From positions 1-64,000 of the forward strand of contig JAMZAV010001434.1 of assembly GCA_024449915.1 (NCBI GenBank): a DNA stretch of 64,000 nucleotides. The letters run 5' to 3'. This DNA comes from Sweltsa coloradensis (Eukaryota > Arthropoda > Insecta > Plecoptera > Chloroperlidae). The translations under genes were made by a program, and so were the position numbers. Of this stretch, positions 9,700 through 19,369 are shown one piece after another (the first letter of the stretch is position 1; the number at the start of each line of letters is the position of its first letter). Below the pieces are notes generated by a model. The model searched no databases. It was not told the origin of the DNA and saw nothing but the letters and a program-made list of their open reading frames with translations.

Positions 9700-10465
9700 T
9701 TGGATGAGCGTAGCGAGCGTAGCGAGCGAAGCGAAGATTCCATTTCACTACACTGGAGAAAAAAATCCGGAATGTTTTTTTTTTTTTTTTCTTTCTGTAT
9801 TTTTGTGTGTCTGTTAACACGATTCCGGCTAAACCAATACTCCGATTGCGATGAAATTTCATGGAGGCCTTCGAAATCTCTGAACTTAGAACTGCCACGT
9901 TTTTGAGCGCAATCGGGAAATTTTTTCTCATAAAAAACGCAGTTTTACGATTTTTTTCGATTTTTAAAAACTTTCTTCGACTCATAACACCTACATGCTT
10001 TATCCGATTGTAATGATTTTTTCACAGAACCTTAATTTCATGAATTAAGATATTCGTGCGAAATTTGAGTGTAATCGAAAAATTATTTCTCATGAAAATC
10101 GAAATTTTACGGGTTTTTTCTTTTTTAAAACAATTCTTTGACTTATTACACCTACATGCTTTATCCTATTGTAATTATTTTTTCACAGAACCCTAATTTC
10201 ATGTTTTAATATATTCGTGTTAAATTTGAGCGCAATCTAATATTTATTTCTTATGAAAATTGCAATTTTACGATTTTTTTCTTTTTAAAAAATTACGATT
10301 AATTAAAAAAATTAAGTTATTTTTTTATTTAATTTAATTTAATAAAAAATCTCGACTATGTAATGATTTTTTCACAGAACAACAGAAAATCCGCGTAACA
10401 CATGGCAGCTCAATGCACCAATTACGCTCATCCAACAACGCGGCGGGACTTAAGCGTTTTCCTAG
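9700..10465 (+). mobile_element. Helitron-like non-autonomous element, copy 2 (near full-length)
   Basis: It begins TTGGATGAGCG with the repeated GTAGCGAGC unit and ends AACGC (10437-10441), a 12-nt loop, GCGTT (10454-10458), then TTCCTAG followed by T. It is the best preserved copy and has the same internal order as copy 1. The interior shows two or three diverged repeats of a segment containing GATTGTAATGATTTTTTCAC. No coding frame of significance. Confidence 0.6.
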
Positions 10466-10619
10466 TATCTAGGAAAATGTATACGCACAATGCTATCATG
10501 CTATATCTTTTTCTCAATACTATGAATTATGAAAATACGACGCTAAAATCTAATTGTTAATATAGCTGAATATAAGTAGAAATATTTAATTTTTTAATAA
10601 ACCACCAGGACTTGTTTTT

Positions 10620-10940
10620 TTTTTTATCATTATATTATAAAATTATTTCTCATGAAAATCGCAATTTTACGCAATTTTACGATTTTTTTCGATTGTTAAA
10701 AAAATTCTTCGACTTATAACAACATTAACACCTACATGCTTTTTCCGATTGTAATGATTTTTTTCACAGAACCTTAATTTTATGAATTAATAATATATTC
10801 ATGTGAAATTTGAGCGCAATCAAAATATTATTTTTAATAAAAATCGCAATTTTACGCTTTTTTTCGTTTTTTAAAATTACGTTCATCCAACAACGCGACT
10901 GAAAAAGCGTTTGCGAAGCTTCCTAGAAGTTATGTAGTAT
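10620..10940 (+). mobile_element. Partial Helitron-like copy
   Basis: The body motifs AAATTATTTCTCATGAAAATC and GCGCAATC recur, followed by CGTTCATCCAACAACGCG at about 10880. The terminal CTAG is displaced (CTTCCTAG near 10919-10926). It lies directly after copy 2 in the same orientation and may be a tandem or truncated insertion. Confidence 0.45.
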
Positions 10941-11099
10941 ATAGTTTATAATATGTATGTATTTATGTATGTTATCTTTATTGACAACAGGGCATAAGCT
11001 CCACAAGTGCAATATAATAAACACAGTGAATACAGTAACACATTTACATAATTATACATTAAATATTTTATACTAAGTTTATATCAAACCACGGCATTT

Positions 11100-11200
11100 A
11101 TCCGGGGGGGGGGGGAAACAGTTACATATTACAGACTCACTCACACACACACCCCACGCACGCACGCACGCACACTCACACACGCAACCACACACACATA
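11100..11200. repeat. G-run and CA/GCAC-rich simple repeats
   Basis: A run of 11 G at about 11103-11113 is followed by CACACACA and ACGCACGC microsatellite tracts. They lie inside the LINE 3' region. Confidence 0.8.
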
Positions 11201-11752
11201 TCACACCCACAATGTACTATCTAAAGTATTGCAAATCAAATGTTTAAACCTATTCAAGTTTTCATTGATATCAACATCTGACAGAGCGGCTATTTTGTTG
11301 AAGGTAGCCTGTAATCTATCAATACAACAATATTTTAAAAAAATCTATACGGCACTTCAGTACGAGGAATACAGCATGATTGCGCGTATTGCGCGGAGGA
11401 ACATAAAAGCTAATGCCAGCAAAAGTGTACTAGCGTCTACCACTATTTTGAAAAGAAAAACCATGTCACTGTATACCCTCCTGTTTTGCAATGTCATAAT
11501 GTTGTATTCCTTGCACAGGGATACGTAGTCGGCTCTATGCTAGATCACATTCGATTTTGCACACTGAAACTTTACGAAGCGCTGTTGTAGGTACTCTTTC
11601 AACCGATCTAATTTTAATTATCTCGTAGGGATTCCATATTACAGTTGCATAATCGAGATGTGGTCTGACCAGAGATAAATACAATCGCCTCGTTGTGTTT
11701 AGATTTTTTGGGGATATTGCTTAACATCTCATATTTATGCAAGGCTAATCGA

Positions 11753-12030
11753 GACGAAGGGAGGGACGTAAGAGATGACGCGGGGGGACAAGGGGTGGAC
11801 AGGCCTGTGCTGGTCAGAACCAGCCGTACGGGGAGGGCAGGGGTTCCCCCACGTCGTGGTCGTTTCCGTCTGTGTCATCATCCGACCGTGTTGTCATTGT
11901 CGTCGCCGTCGGGGAGGTAGTCAATGGGAAGGGGAAAGTTCCCCGACGACGACCCAGAGCTCGCCATTAGTTTCAGGGAGAAAAACTCCCCTAATCACGG
12001 GCCAAACCACGAGAAGGTTGCGAGTTGGAA
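11753..12030 (-). mobile_element. SINE family 1 copy inserted in the LINE
   Basis: It shows the family landmarks GTGCTGGTCAGAACCAGCC, a CACGTCGTGGTCG-type segment and CCAGAGCTCGCC in the same order as the copy at 35757-36100, inverted to the copy at 745-1250. LINE coding sequence is found on both sides, so this insertion is younger than the LINE. Confidence 0.6.
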
Positions 12031-12044
12031 TTTGATGGCCCGTT

Positions 12045-12366
12045 GTGTTTAGAGAAAAAAACCTTGTAAGAGTAGCCAACGTAAAAGATCTTGATGTGCT
12101 TATCTCTAGCGATTTAAAATACAATATTCATTTATCTCATGTTCTTCCCATAGCTTTAAAACTTCTCGGATTTGTTAAACGAAACTGCTTCAAAGACTTG
12201 TGTTTAGAGAAAAGTCTTTGAAGCAGTTTCGTTTAACAAATCCGAGAAGTTTTAAAGCTTTGGGAACAACATGAGATTCATGAATATTGTATTTTAAATC
12301 GCTAGAGATATAAGCACTCCAAGATCTTTTACGTTGGCTACTCTTACAAGTTTTTCTCTGTTTAAA
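12045..12366. repeat. Long hairpin: inverted duplication of LINE sequence
   Basis: The left arm 12045-12199 and right arm 12212-12366 are reverse complements over about 155 bp with few differences, separated by 12 bp. The right arm is in register with the LINE reverse-transcriptase frame on the minus strand (VANVKDLGV region). The left arm is therefore an inverted copy of that part. A transcript would fold into a long stem. Confidence 0.85.
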
Positions 12367-12710
12367 GTGTACATGAAAATTATTTTATTTTTAAATTTTG
12401 TTGTAAATGTTATAACGTTGCACTTTGACACATTTAGATTTAGCTTCCAGGTTTTACACCATTCACTTAGGGAAGTGATGTCTGCTTGAAGTTTGTCACA
12501 GTCAATTAGGCTCCGTTCCGGCAGATATATAGCTTGAGGTCATCTGCGTACATCAGACAGCTTGACCACGACAAACACAACGGTATATCATTAACAAAAA
12601 GAGTGAATAGCAAGGGTCCCAAAATTGACCCCTGGGGGACCCCAGAGGTGACATTCTCTACAGTTGACTTTGATGAATCGATAAGTTCGTTATATAATTA
12701 GTTGGGTGTA

Positions 12711-13360
12711 TGATTTGAATTAATTCATCAATCTACCTGCTAGCCTATCGTATGACCTCTACTTAAATAATAGTTTTTTTGTTTTTATTTATTTATTTAT
12801 TTCAAGTACGGTATACAAACAAAAAACCCATAAGTCTGCATAGCAGACGGGTGTTTATGATGTGTTATGATTTTGTGATTTATTTAGGTACCTGTTTTAG
12901 GGAAATGCGTGTATTATTTAAGAAATAAATAATTGTGAATTGTGTGTGTGTGTAATTATTAATTTATTTATACATAGCCGTAGCAGCTGGAAGCAATGCT
13001 TCATTTGCACGACAACAACAACAACAACTTTTTGGTTTGATTATGTTTTCGGTAGTTGGTCATGCTGTGTATTACCGTCGCGGCCATCTTTATTGCGTCG
13101 GCGTTTGTTTACGTCATCATAGCCCATAGGCCTACGCAGATGCATCTTTTTCAAAATATTGGTAATATAACAATTATTAAATAATTATGTTCATAGATAT
13201 TGAATGCTAGGCCTAGCCTAGGCCCTAGTTCATTTAACACGCTTTACTTATTCAAAGTTCAAATTCTCAAAAGCTAAGCTAACCTGGTACGTATTTTGTT
13301 TTGAACTGGTGTAGGTAGGCTAGGCCTAGGCCCTAGCCCTAGGCCTGGTAGGCTAGGCCT
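12711..13360. other. AT-rich DNA passing into AGGCCTA-rich DNA
   Basis: No gene seen. A TATTT-type microsatellite lies near 12785-12800. From about 13200 the palindromic word TAGGCCTA and its variants (GGCCTAGGCCCTAG) become dense. Confidence 0.5.
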
Positions 13361-13482
13361 ACTTATTCGACTAGGGGGGTCAAACTTTTGTACACCTTGT
13401 TAACACTGCTATATTGCCTTGTTACTACTTATGGTTACACCAACAAGGTGTACAAAAGTTGGACCCCCCTAGCCAAATAAGT
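13361..13482. repeat. 122-bp hairpin element (small MITE or structured RNA)
   Basis: The arms ACTTATTCGACTAGGGGGGT... (13361-13401) and its reverse complement (13442-13482) pair over about 41 bp with a few mismatches around a 40-bp centre. No duplication of flanking bases was identified. Confidence 0.6.
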
Positions 13483-14023
13483 GCCAGGCCGGTACTTATT
13501 CGGGGCCGTCGCTATACTTCGCCTAGGGCGGCTAGGCCTCAATCTGTCAGAACCAGTGGCTGTAGGCCCTACCTCTACCTAGCCTTTAGAGTAGGGGGCC
13601 TACCCAGAGCAAAAATACACAAAGGTCTAGCCTAGCCTAGATGTACGGTTCTAGCTTTGTGGGTAGGCCTCTAGGTAGCCTACTCTTTTGGTTGGTATGG
13701 ACAGTTTTTTTTACGCTGTGGCTATTTAACCGTAGCTACGGGAAAATTAGGATTCTCAATTCGTCCATAGCATGAACGAACATCGGCGGAAATCATTGAA
13801 GGTACTCGAACTGTGGATACGTAAAAATTAGGCCTGCTAATTTAACCGTAGGAACGGGAAGTAAATTACGTTAATTCAATAATAACCACTCTGAAAATAT
13901 ACGAATTATGTTATAATTAATAAAGATTGAACACAAACACTACCATTTCACTGTTGCCGGCGCGCCATGTTTATTATGACATTTACTTAGTAGGCCTACC
14001 AAGTAGGCCTACCAACCTTTTCA

Positions 14024-14135
14024 GTAAAATACTCTACTTACCAAACCTTTAACGTTGCTATTTTAAATCTAAACTCGTTTTAAAATACTCACTTACCAAA
14101 CCTTTAACGTTGCTATTTTAAATCTAAACTCGTTT
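14024..14135 (+). repeat. Two tandem copies of a roughly 55-bp unit
   Basis: A unit with AAATACTC...ACTTACCAAACC, TTTAACGTTGCTATTTTAAA and CTAAACTCGTTTT occurs twice in a row; a third partial copy with one change (AACGTCGC) is at about 14549-14580. Both lie inside the foldback element. Confidence 0.8.
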
Positions 14136-14314
14136 TTAACGGAAAGGATTTCGGGTGCGCTCTTATCGATTGTATCCTAGAACTAGCGCGGCGCAGCACT
14201 TTTTAAACGCTTTTATCATCTAGAATAGTGTTTGCAACGGGTCCGAATGTAGTGAAATTATTTGCAGAAAAAACATGGACCCAAATAGAATGGTAAAAAA
14301 AAACGACCAAACGA

Positions 14315-14373
14315 AATTTTGAACCGCCGACCTTTCGCATAGAATTCGGACGCGCTACCACTCTGCCACAATG
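14315..14373 (-). tRNA. tRNA-like remnant (SINE head or tRNA pseudogene)
   Basis: On the minus strand, TGGCAGAGTGGTAGCGCG resembles a tRNA D-arm/box A and GGCGGTTCAAAAT resembles a decayed box B about 35 nt later. The acceptor ends do not pair and the T-loop consensus is broken, so this is not a functional tRNA. Confidence 0.4.
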
Positions 14374-14910
14374 CACTAAGATAATTGAGGCTATTGGCCT
14401 AGTTAGGTGGTATTCCGCGGACGATTCGGATACCTTCGATTATTTCCGCCGATGTTCGTTCATGCTACGGACGAATTGAGAATCGTAATTTTCCCGTAGC
14501 TACGGTTAAATAGCCACTTCCTTTTTTATGTGTAGGCCTACCTACAAAACCTTTAACGTCGCTATTTTAAATCTAAAGTAGGCCTAGGCTTAAGGCTACC
14601 TACTGATCAAAAACTGTCCATACCAACCGAAAGAGTTCCGCTTTGTGTTATACATTATCAGTTACTTCTCAGGTTTTGTGTTGGCTTCAGGCCTAGCTAG
14701 GCCTACACCCTTTATCAGACAAATGTTGATTTTAATTATAGCTTAATAACATAAAATAACAATTCCGCATGGTTACAAATGGGCCCTTCCGCCCGGTGGC
14801 AACCACTCACTCCCCCCAGACCTAATTACTGCCTTGCCCTCCCCTCCCCTAAACAAGATCTCAGCTCAGCTTTGTTCACCTTGCTTATACCTGCCTGTTT
14901 ATTCATTGCA

Positions 14911-15019
14911 GATCGGTTGATGGCTCCTACTTGCAGTCGTCACTTTGAGCTGCTTTCTCCAGTCTGTCCGAAGCTCGAGGCTCGTCGGTCCTGTCAACGC
15001 AACATTTTCTCAAACTTAC
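14911..15019 (+). other. Exon-like segment with a duplicated relative at 39602-39694
   Basis: CTGTTTATTCATTGCAG before it and CTTACTG|GTAAGG after it form an acceptor and a donor. The interior resembles the segment at 39602-39694, which is likewise bounded by CATTGCAG and TTACTG|GTTAGT; shared words are TTCTCCA, GTCTGTCC and CCTGTCAA versus CCCGTCAAA. It may be a duplicated non-coding exon or part of a repeat. Coding frames exist but are not consistently open between the two copies. Confidence 0.3.
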
Positions 15020-15039
15020 TGGTAAGGAAAGTAGCCGTA

Positions 15040-16170
15040 GGCCCTAGCTAGGATAGGCTCTACACTTGGGTGGAAGCCTATAGGCTAAGTAGGCCTACTA
15101 AGTAGACAGGTGGCAGGTCTGTGAAAATTGTTTCGTTTAATAAAACCAAAACAACAAGACAGTGCTAAATCACAGTAGGGCCTATAACAATCAAAATCAA
15201 TCAGTTAGGCTAGCTGTATGACTTAGGTAGCCTAGTGGGTAGACTCTATACAAATTTATTTTATTTATTTATTGGGGCTGCTAACAATAAAAAAATCAAC
15301 TTTACCGATATCTTGACCAATACCCAATATAAAATATAGGGTTGAAAAACACTTGGGCCCTACTTGTGGCATGCCGCATGCGTGTTGGTGTTGCTGTTGG
15401 GTAGCCTAGGCTATAGGCTATTGATCGATCGATCGATACAATAAATTCTCGAAACCCTTCCGAAATTTTGTAATTAACCGCTCGCTCTCCAGAACTTTAT
15501 AAAATAGTTCCAGTCAAGATATTAATCGGTTTATTCCATGAAACATTCATCCACTGTGAGATCCACAACACGCATAAGGCGCCAAGTCCGAAGCGCAACG
15601 CATCGCCCCTGCCCTGCTGCAGTGTAGGCAGCTTGCATGGCGTGCGTGTGTTGCTGGGCAGCTTCACTCGCCACGCCTGCAGGCGCAACCTCGCCTGTCA
15701 CAACCTAGCCTATATTGTAGCACACCACTCAAGGTCAACACAAGCATGTAGGCCTATCGAGATGCATTCCGCCCCACCCCGCGCCTACTCGGTAGCGCTT
15801 TACTTCATTCTGTAGTGCTACTTTATTATCTTATCACTGCTCTCAGATTAATATTAAATGGTCGTTGTCTTCCAAAGTAGGCTAATGTCGAATAGGCCTA
15901 TTATTCATCTCATCACGTACCTAATAAATATCGTAGCATTGAATAGTTAGCTTAGCCTTAGGCCTAGGCTTACTGATAATATCTTGTAAATGAATGAACG
16001 ACAATTCGCAACAAAAGCTGAAATGAAACTTCACAGCTAACTAAGATTTCTGAGCAGCATGACCTTCACAAAGAACACATAAGCATCAAGTAGAAAAACA
16101 TAATTAAGAATGGTTTCGTCATTCGCTTCGATTTTACGCCTAGGTGAGGCATAGGCGTCTCTTTACGTGC
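15040..16170. other. Mixed AGGCCTA-rich and GC-richer DNA, no gene called
   Basis: A GATC microsatellite lies at about 15420-15435. A GC-rich block at about 15560-15790 has open frames on both strands but no start, splice or poly(A) context that I could support. Confidence 0.4.
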
Positions 16171-16181
16171 GTTGCTGGCAG

Positions 16182-16524
16182 CAGGGTGCGAATTAACGAC
16201 TTTGCAGAGGGGGGGATGGCTTAGAACAGTATTTTCGTTGGCAAACCGGGGTCCGGAGGCGAAATTTTTTTGGGGTATTATTGCTCTCAAGATGGCCTTA
16301 GAAGCGATTTGAGGTATTATTTTGAAAGGAATATGTGTATATTGACGCATTATTTATTAACATTGCGAGATAAGTGACTTGATATGTTATGAGATGAGAT
16401 GGGAATCCAGAGGTGGGGATTTACCCATCCCCGGCAGGGATACCTTTCAGTTAAACAGAGCCAGGGATGAAATTACCAGAGGGGGGGAAATCCCCCCCCA
16501 CCCCCCCCGCCAATTTGCACCCTG
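16182..16524. mobile_element. hAT-type MITE with 8-bp target duplication
   Basis: The ends CAGGGTGCGAATT (16182) and AATTTGCACCCTG (to 16524) are inverted repeats, flanked on both sides by GCTGGCAG (16174-16181 and 16525-16532). An 8-bp duplication and CAGGG termini are the hAT signature. The 343-bp length excludes a transposase. Runs of G and C lie near 16480-16508. Confidence 0.85.
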
Positions 16525-17141
16525 GCTGGCAGCCTGGAACTTGACCTTGACTTCTTGATAGTTAGTTTTTGGCGAGTGGTTGGTAGGAACCACTAACCAG
16601 CCATGGTCTGGTTGAAGATGCGCATCAGGTAATGCGAGGTAGCTGTATTGTAGGCTCGGCGATTCAAATGCTAGATCGTAAAAATAGCGCGGTCCCACGA
16701 TGAGTTATCTGCGAATGTCAATTTCCCAACTCGCATGCAACAAATTTTCACTCGCAAATTGCAAGCTAGCGAGTGGAATTGTCGAGGTTTGGTGTTACCT
16801 AATAATAGGCCCTAGGCCTATACTGGTCTCGAGTAGGCTGTCAACAAACGCTTACCTACTTTTTTACCACGTGGCGTAGGCCTATAATACTTATTCTTTA
16901 TTTCTTTATTGAAAGTAGCAACACAAATTACTGTAGCATCTTCCAGTGTGGAGATTAGTACAGAAGGTTCACGGCTTACCTTAAAATTGTTAGGTTGCGC
17001 GTAGAAGCAATTTAGTATATGAGTGACCATGACGAGTTGCTGAACCGACTATGTTGAACCATCAAGTGAGGGGACATGAGAGTTGCAGAGGTTACAACAC
17101 TGTTTTCACTCGGAAATCAAGTAGGCCTAAAGCTCGCGTTA

Positions 17142-18824
17142 AGGGGAATCCCTAGACCCAAATATGATTTCTAAAGAATGCAGTAAAGATGTAGGGTACC
17201 TGAAAAGTTAGTAGAATGAAAGAAGGACTTAATTAAAGAGCAGATTATTTTTTTGAAATTTCCTATCGAGACAATAGCCTCAGAATCAACAATTAGGTTA
17301 TATGAGGTCTATTCAATTTGCCCAAATCAATCCAGCTAGTTCAAAATTGAATTTTGAGAAGCGGTGTTTTGTGTTTGTATACCCTATTGTGTTTCTACAC
17401 TCCTTTATCTACAACCTAAATAAAAGGGAAACTGGATCCTAGTTTAACTGGCGCTGTACCATTTTTTGTCAAACGGTACAAAAAAATCGTGCAATGCAAG
17501 AAACAATGTAGGCCTACCTATAGAAAACCGTTGATTCCCATTTAGTGACGACATCGGGTACCCGAAAACCGGTTCCAACTTCAAACCGGTTACCAAAAAA
17601 AATTTTTTTTTTTACAAAGTGATGTTAAAAATTTGTAATAAATAATTGATAATTTAAAATCGAGTTTGTATTTCTTTTTTGTAGGCCTACGTAACTACGT
17701 AACAGCACCTTCTTTTCTCACAGATTATGAAGTTATTGAGCGAGCGTCTCCACTTGACTCTTATGGCTCGAATGTCTGTTTTTTTTTTTTTTTTTTCTGT
17801 TACTGCTTCGGTACAGGTCGCACCGTTTTTCTGATCGACCTGAAATTTTGCACACATGTACATAGGTCTACCACCTATGCTGGTTGCTGTATAGTTTTTG
17901 AACAAAATCCGATCGTTGGTTATAAAAAATAAAAAATAAAAAAAAAAATAAAAATGTTTCCGATCGTTATGAAATTTTGCATGGTCAATAAGTACAACAT
18001 TCTTTCCTATTTTACAAATTTTCAGCTAAATCGGTCAAGACCTTGAGTAGTGTAGATAGAAATTACATTTTAACAAAAGTAACGTTACCATGGCAACGAT
18101 AAGTCGCACGAGAATTCTGGTCACTATGCACTGCCACCTAGAAGTAATCAAAATACTATCGAGGAAGCAGTGTAGCCTATTATTTGTTATCAAAGAGTTA
18201 AAATAGTTTTCCCAAAGAAATGATGTCAAGGTCCTCTAGATGGTGGTGGATTTTATCCATTCTCTCCTATTTTATAAATTTTCATCTAAATCGGTCAATA
18301 CCTTAAAGACTTATTGGTATGTAACATTACATGGGAATGTCGTACCGTACTCAGGTCGTGTTGCACGTACCGGTGCTCGCTCAACAACACGACGGGACTT
18401 TAGCGTTTTCCTAGTTCAGCTAGGGGTATGCTAGGCCTATCCCCCTCCAGATTGCACAATAGGCTACGGGTGTTCAAGGACGCGCACATTGTTTTTGAAC
18501 TTTGAAGAATGCTTTTAAGGGCACATTTTGACCTGCTGAGTGTAAATTGTAATTTTTTTTTTTTTAAGAACCGGTTCTGGGGCGGAGGAACCGGTTTGGA
18601 CTTTTTGGACTTGATGTCATCACAATTCCAATTGACTATTCAGGCAATTTGAATAGGCCTATAATTATTGTTGATTCTGAGGTTATGTCCCATTAAAAAA
18701 ATCCTTCAAAAAAATCTGCTATTTTATTACCTAAGTCCCCCTTTCATTCTACTTACTTTTCAGACGTCATTAGGCCTACTGTAGGTATTCTTTAGAAATC
18801 ATATTTAGGTCTAGGGATTCCCCT
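17142..18824. mobile_element. 1.68-kb TA-flanked inverted-repeat element (Tc1/mariner type)
   Basis: It is bounded by AGGGGAATCCCTAGACC and its inverse GGTCTAGGGATTCCCCT, with TA on each side (17140-17141, 18825-18826). Inverted similarity continues inward for 200 bp or more, including CTCAGAATCAACAAT versus ATTGTTGATTCTGAG and AACCGGTTCC/GGAACCGG. No transposase was recognised. The interior holds AT-rich repeat sequence and a Helitron-like end at 18377-18414. Confidence 0.75.
18377..18414 (+). mobile_element. Isolated Helitron-like 3' end
   Basis: GCTCAACAACACGACGGGAC followed by TTTAGCGTTTTCCTAG and T matches the terminus of the copy ending at 10465. Only the last 40 bp or so are present. 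Confidence 0.55.
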
Positions 18825-18826
18825 TA

Positions 18827-19369
18827 CTGTTTGCCAAGCTTGGGCCTACTTTTTTTACAATGTTAAATGCCCATTTAAAAGAACGCTTGATCGAATTATC
18901 GTCAAATCCAGCTAATTTCACATACAGAACGTAGGCCTACCGCTTTTTGACCTTTAATTTTCATGAAAAGAATCTGCATTTTTGGGAGGCTGTTCACAAA
19001 GGATGTCTCTATCAAAGCCGATTTTGAAATTTCAAATAATTGTCTCTTACACAAAATTGGGAAAATTACTACAAATTAACTGTTTGGTGTCATATTTACG
19101 GTCAGTTAATAAGAAAAGTGATCAGTATTTGAAAAATGAGCTTTGATACCAACTATTACACATTCTTACTTAACATTTTGGTGCAAACCACAACCCGATA
19201 GTACAAAATTAATGATAGAGTTTCCTGACTTTACCTCTGCGTTCTGCGTCAAAGCCAGGTTTTCTCGAGCTTAACCAACATTCTTATGGTTGGGAATTGC
19301 AACAAGTACACAACCGTCTGAACTCAGGTCACGGGAATGATTGTAGTCTAGCTTACCGCATTCAAGGCA
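18827..19369. other. Spacer before the tandem array
   Basis: No gene or repeat boundary recognised. Confidence 0.4.

Larger units (their letters stand above)
10945..12710 (-). pseudogene. Jockey/CR1-type LINE reverse transcriptase, broken
   Basis: Read on the minus strand, the region around 12690-12500 encodes SGVPQGSILGPLLF, FVNDIP and LMYADDLKLYI, the core reverse-transcriptase motifs; the catalytic YADD codons are at about 12550-12539. After a frameshift come LQADITSLSEWC, WKLNLNVSKC and a VANVKDLGV-like segment, then, beyond an inserted SINE (11753-12030), LVRPHLDYATVIWNPY (about 11680-11640), LQNRRVYSDMVFLFKIV and a 3' end with GTTGTCAATAAAGATA and ACAT repeats near 10990-10945. This order matches the RT and C-terminal part of Jockey/CR1-like non-LTR retrotransposons. 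The element is 5' truncated (no endonuclease seen), frameshifted, and interrupted by a SINE and an inverted duplication, so it is dead. Confidence 0.8.
13682..14636. mobile_element. Foldback/MITE element with ACTCTTT ends
   Basis: The ends ACTCTTTTGGTTGGTATGG (13682) and CCATACCAACCGAAAGAGT (to 14636) are inverted repeats. Inverted similarity resumes inside, e.g. CTATTTAACCGTAGCTACGG (13722) and CCGTAGCTACGGTTAAATAG (near 14494), and the CATCGGCGGAAAT block near 13790 versus ATTTCCGCCGATG near 14442. No transposase frame and no clear target duplication. Confidence 0.65.

Noticed and set aside
9685..9906. Open frame rich in Ser-Glu-Arg repeats
   Set aside because: It is the terminal repeat of the Helitron-like element read as protein.
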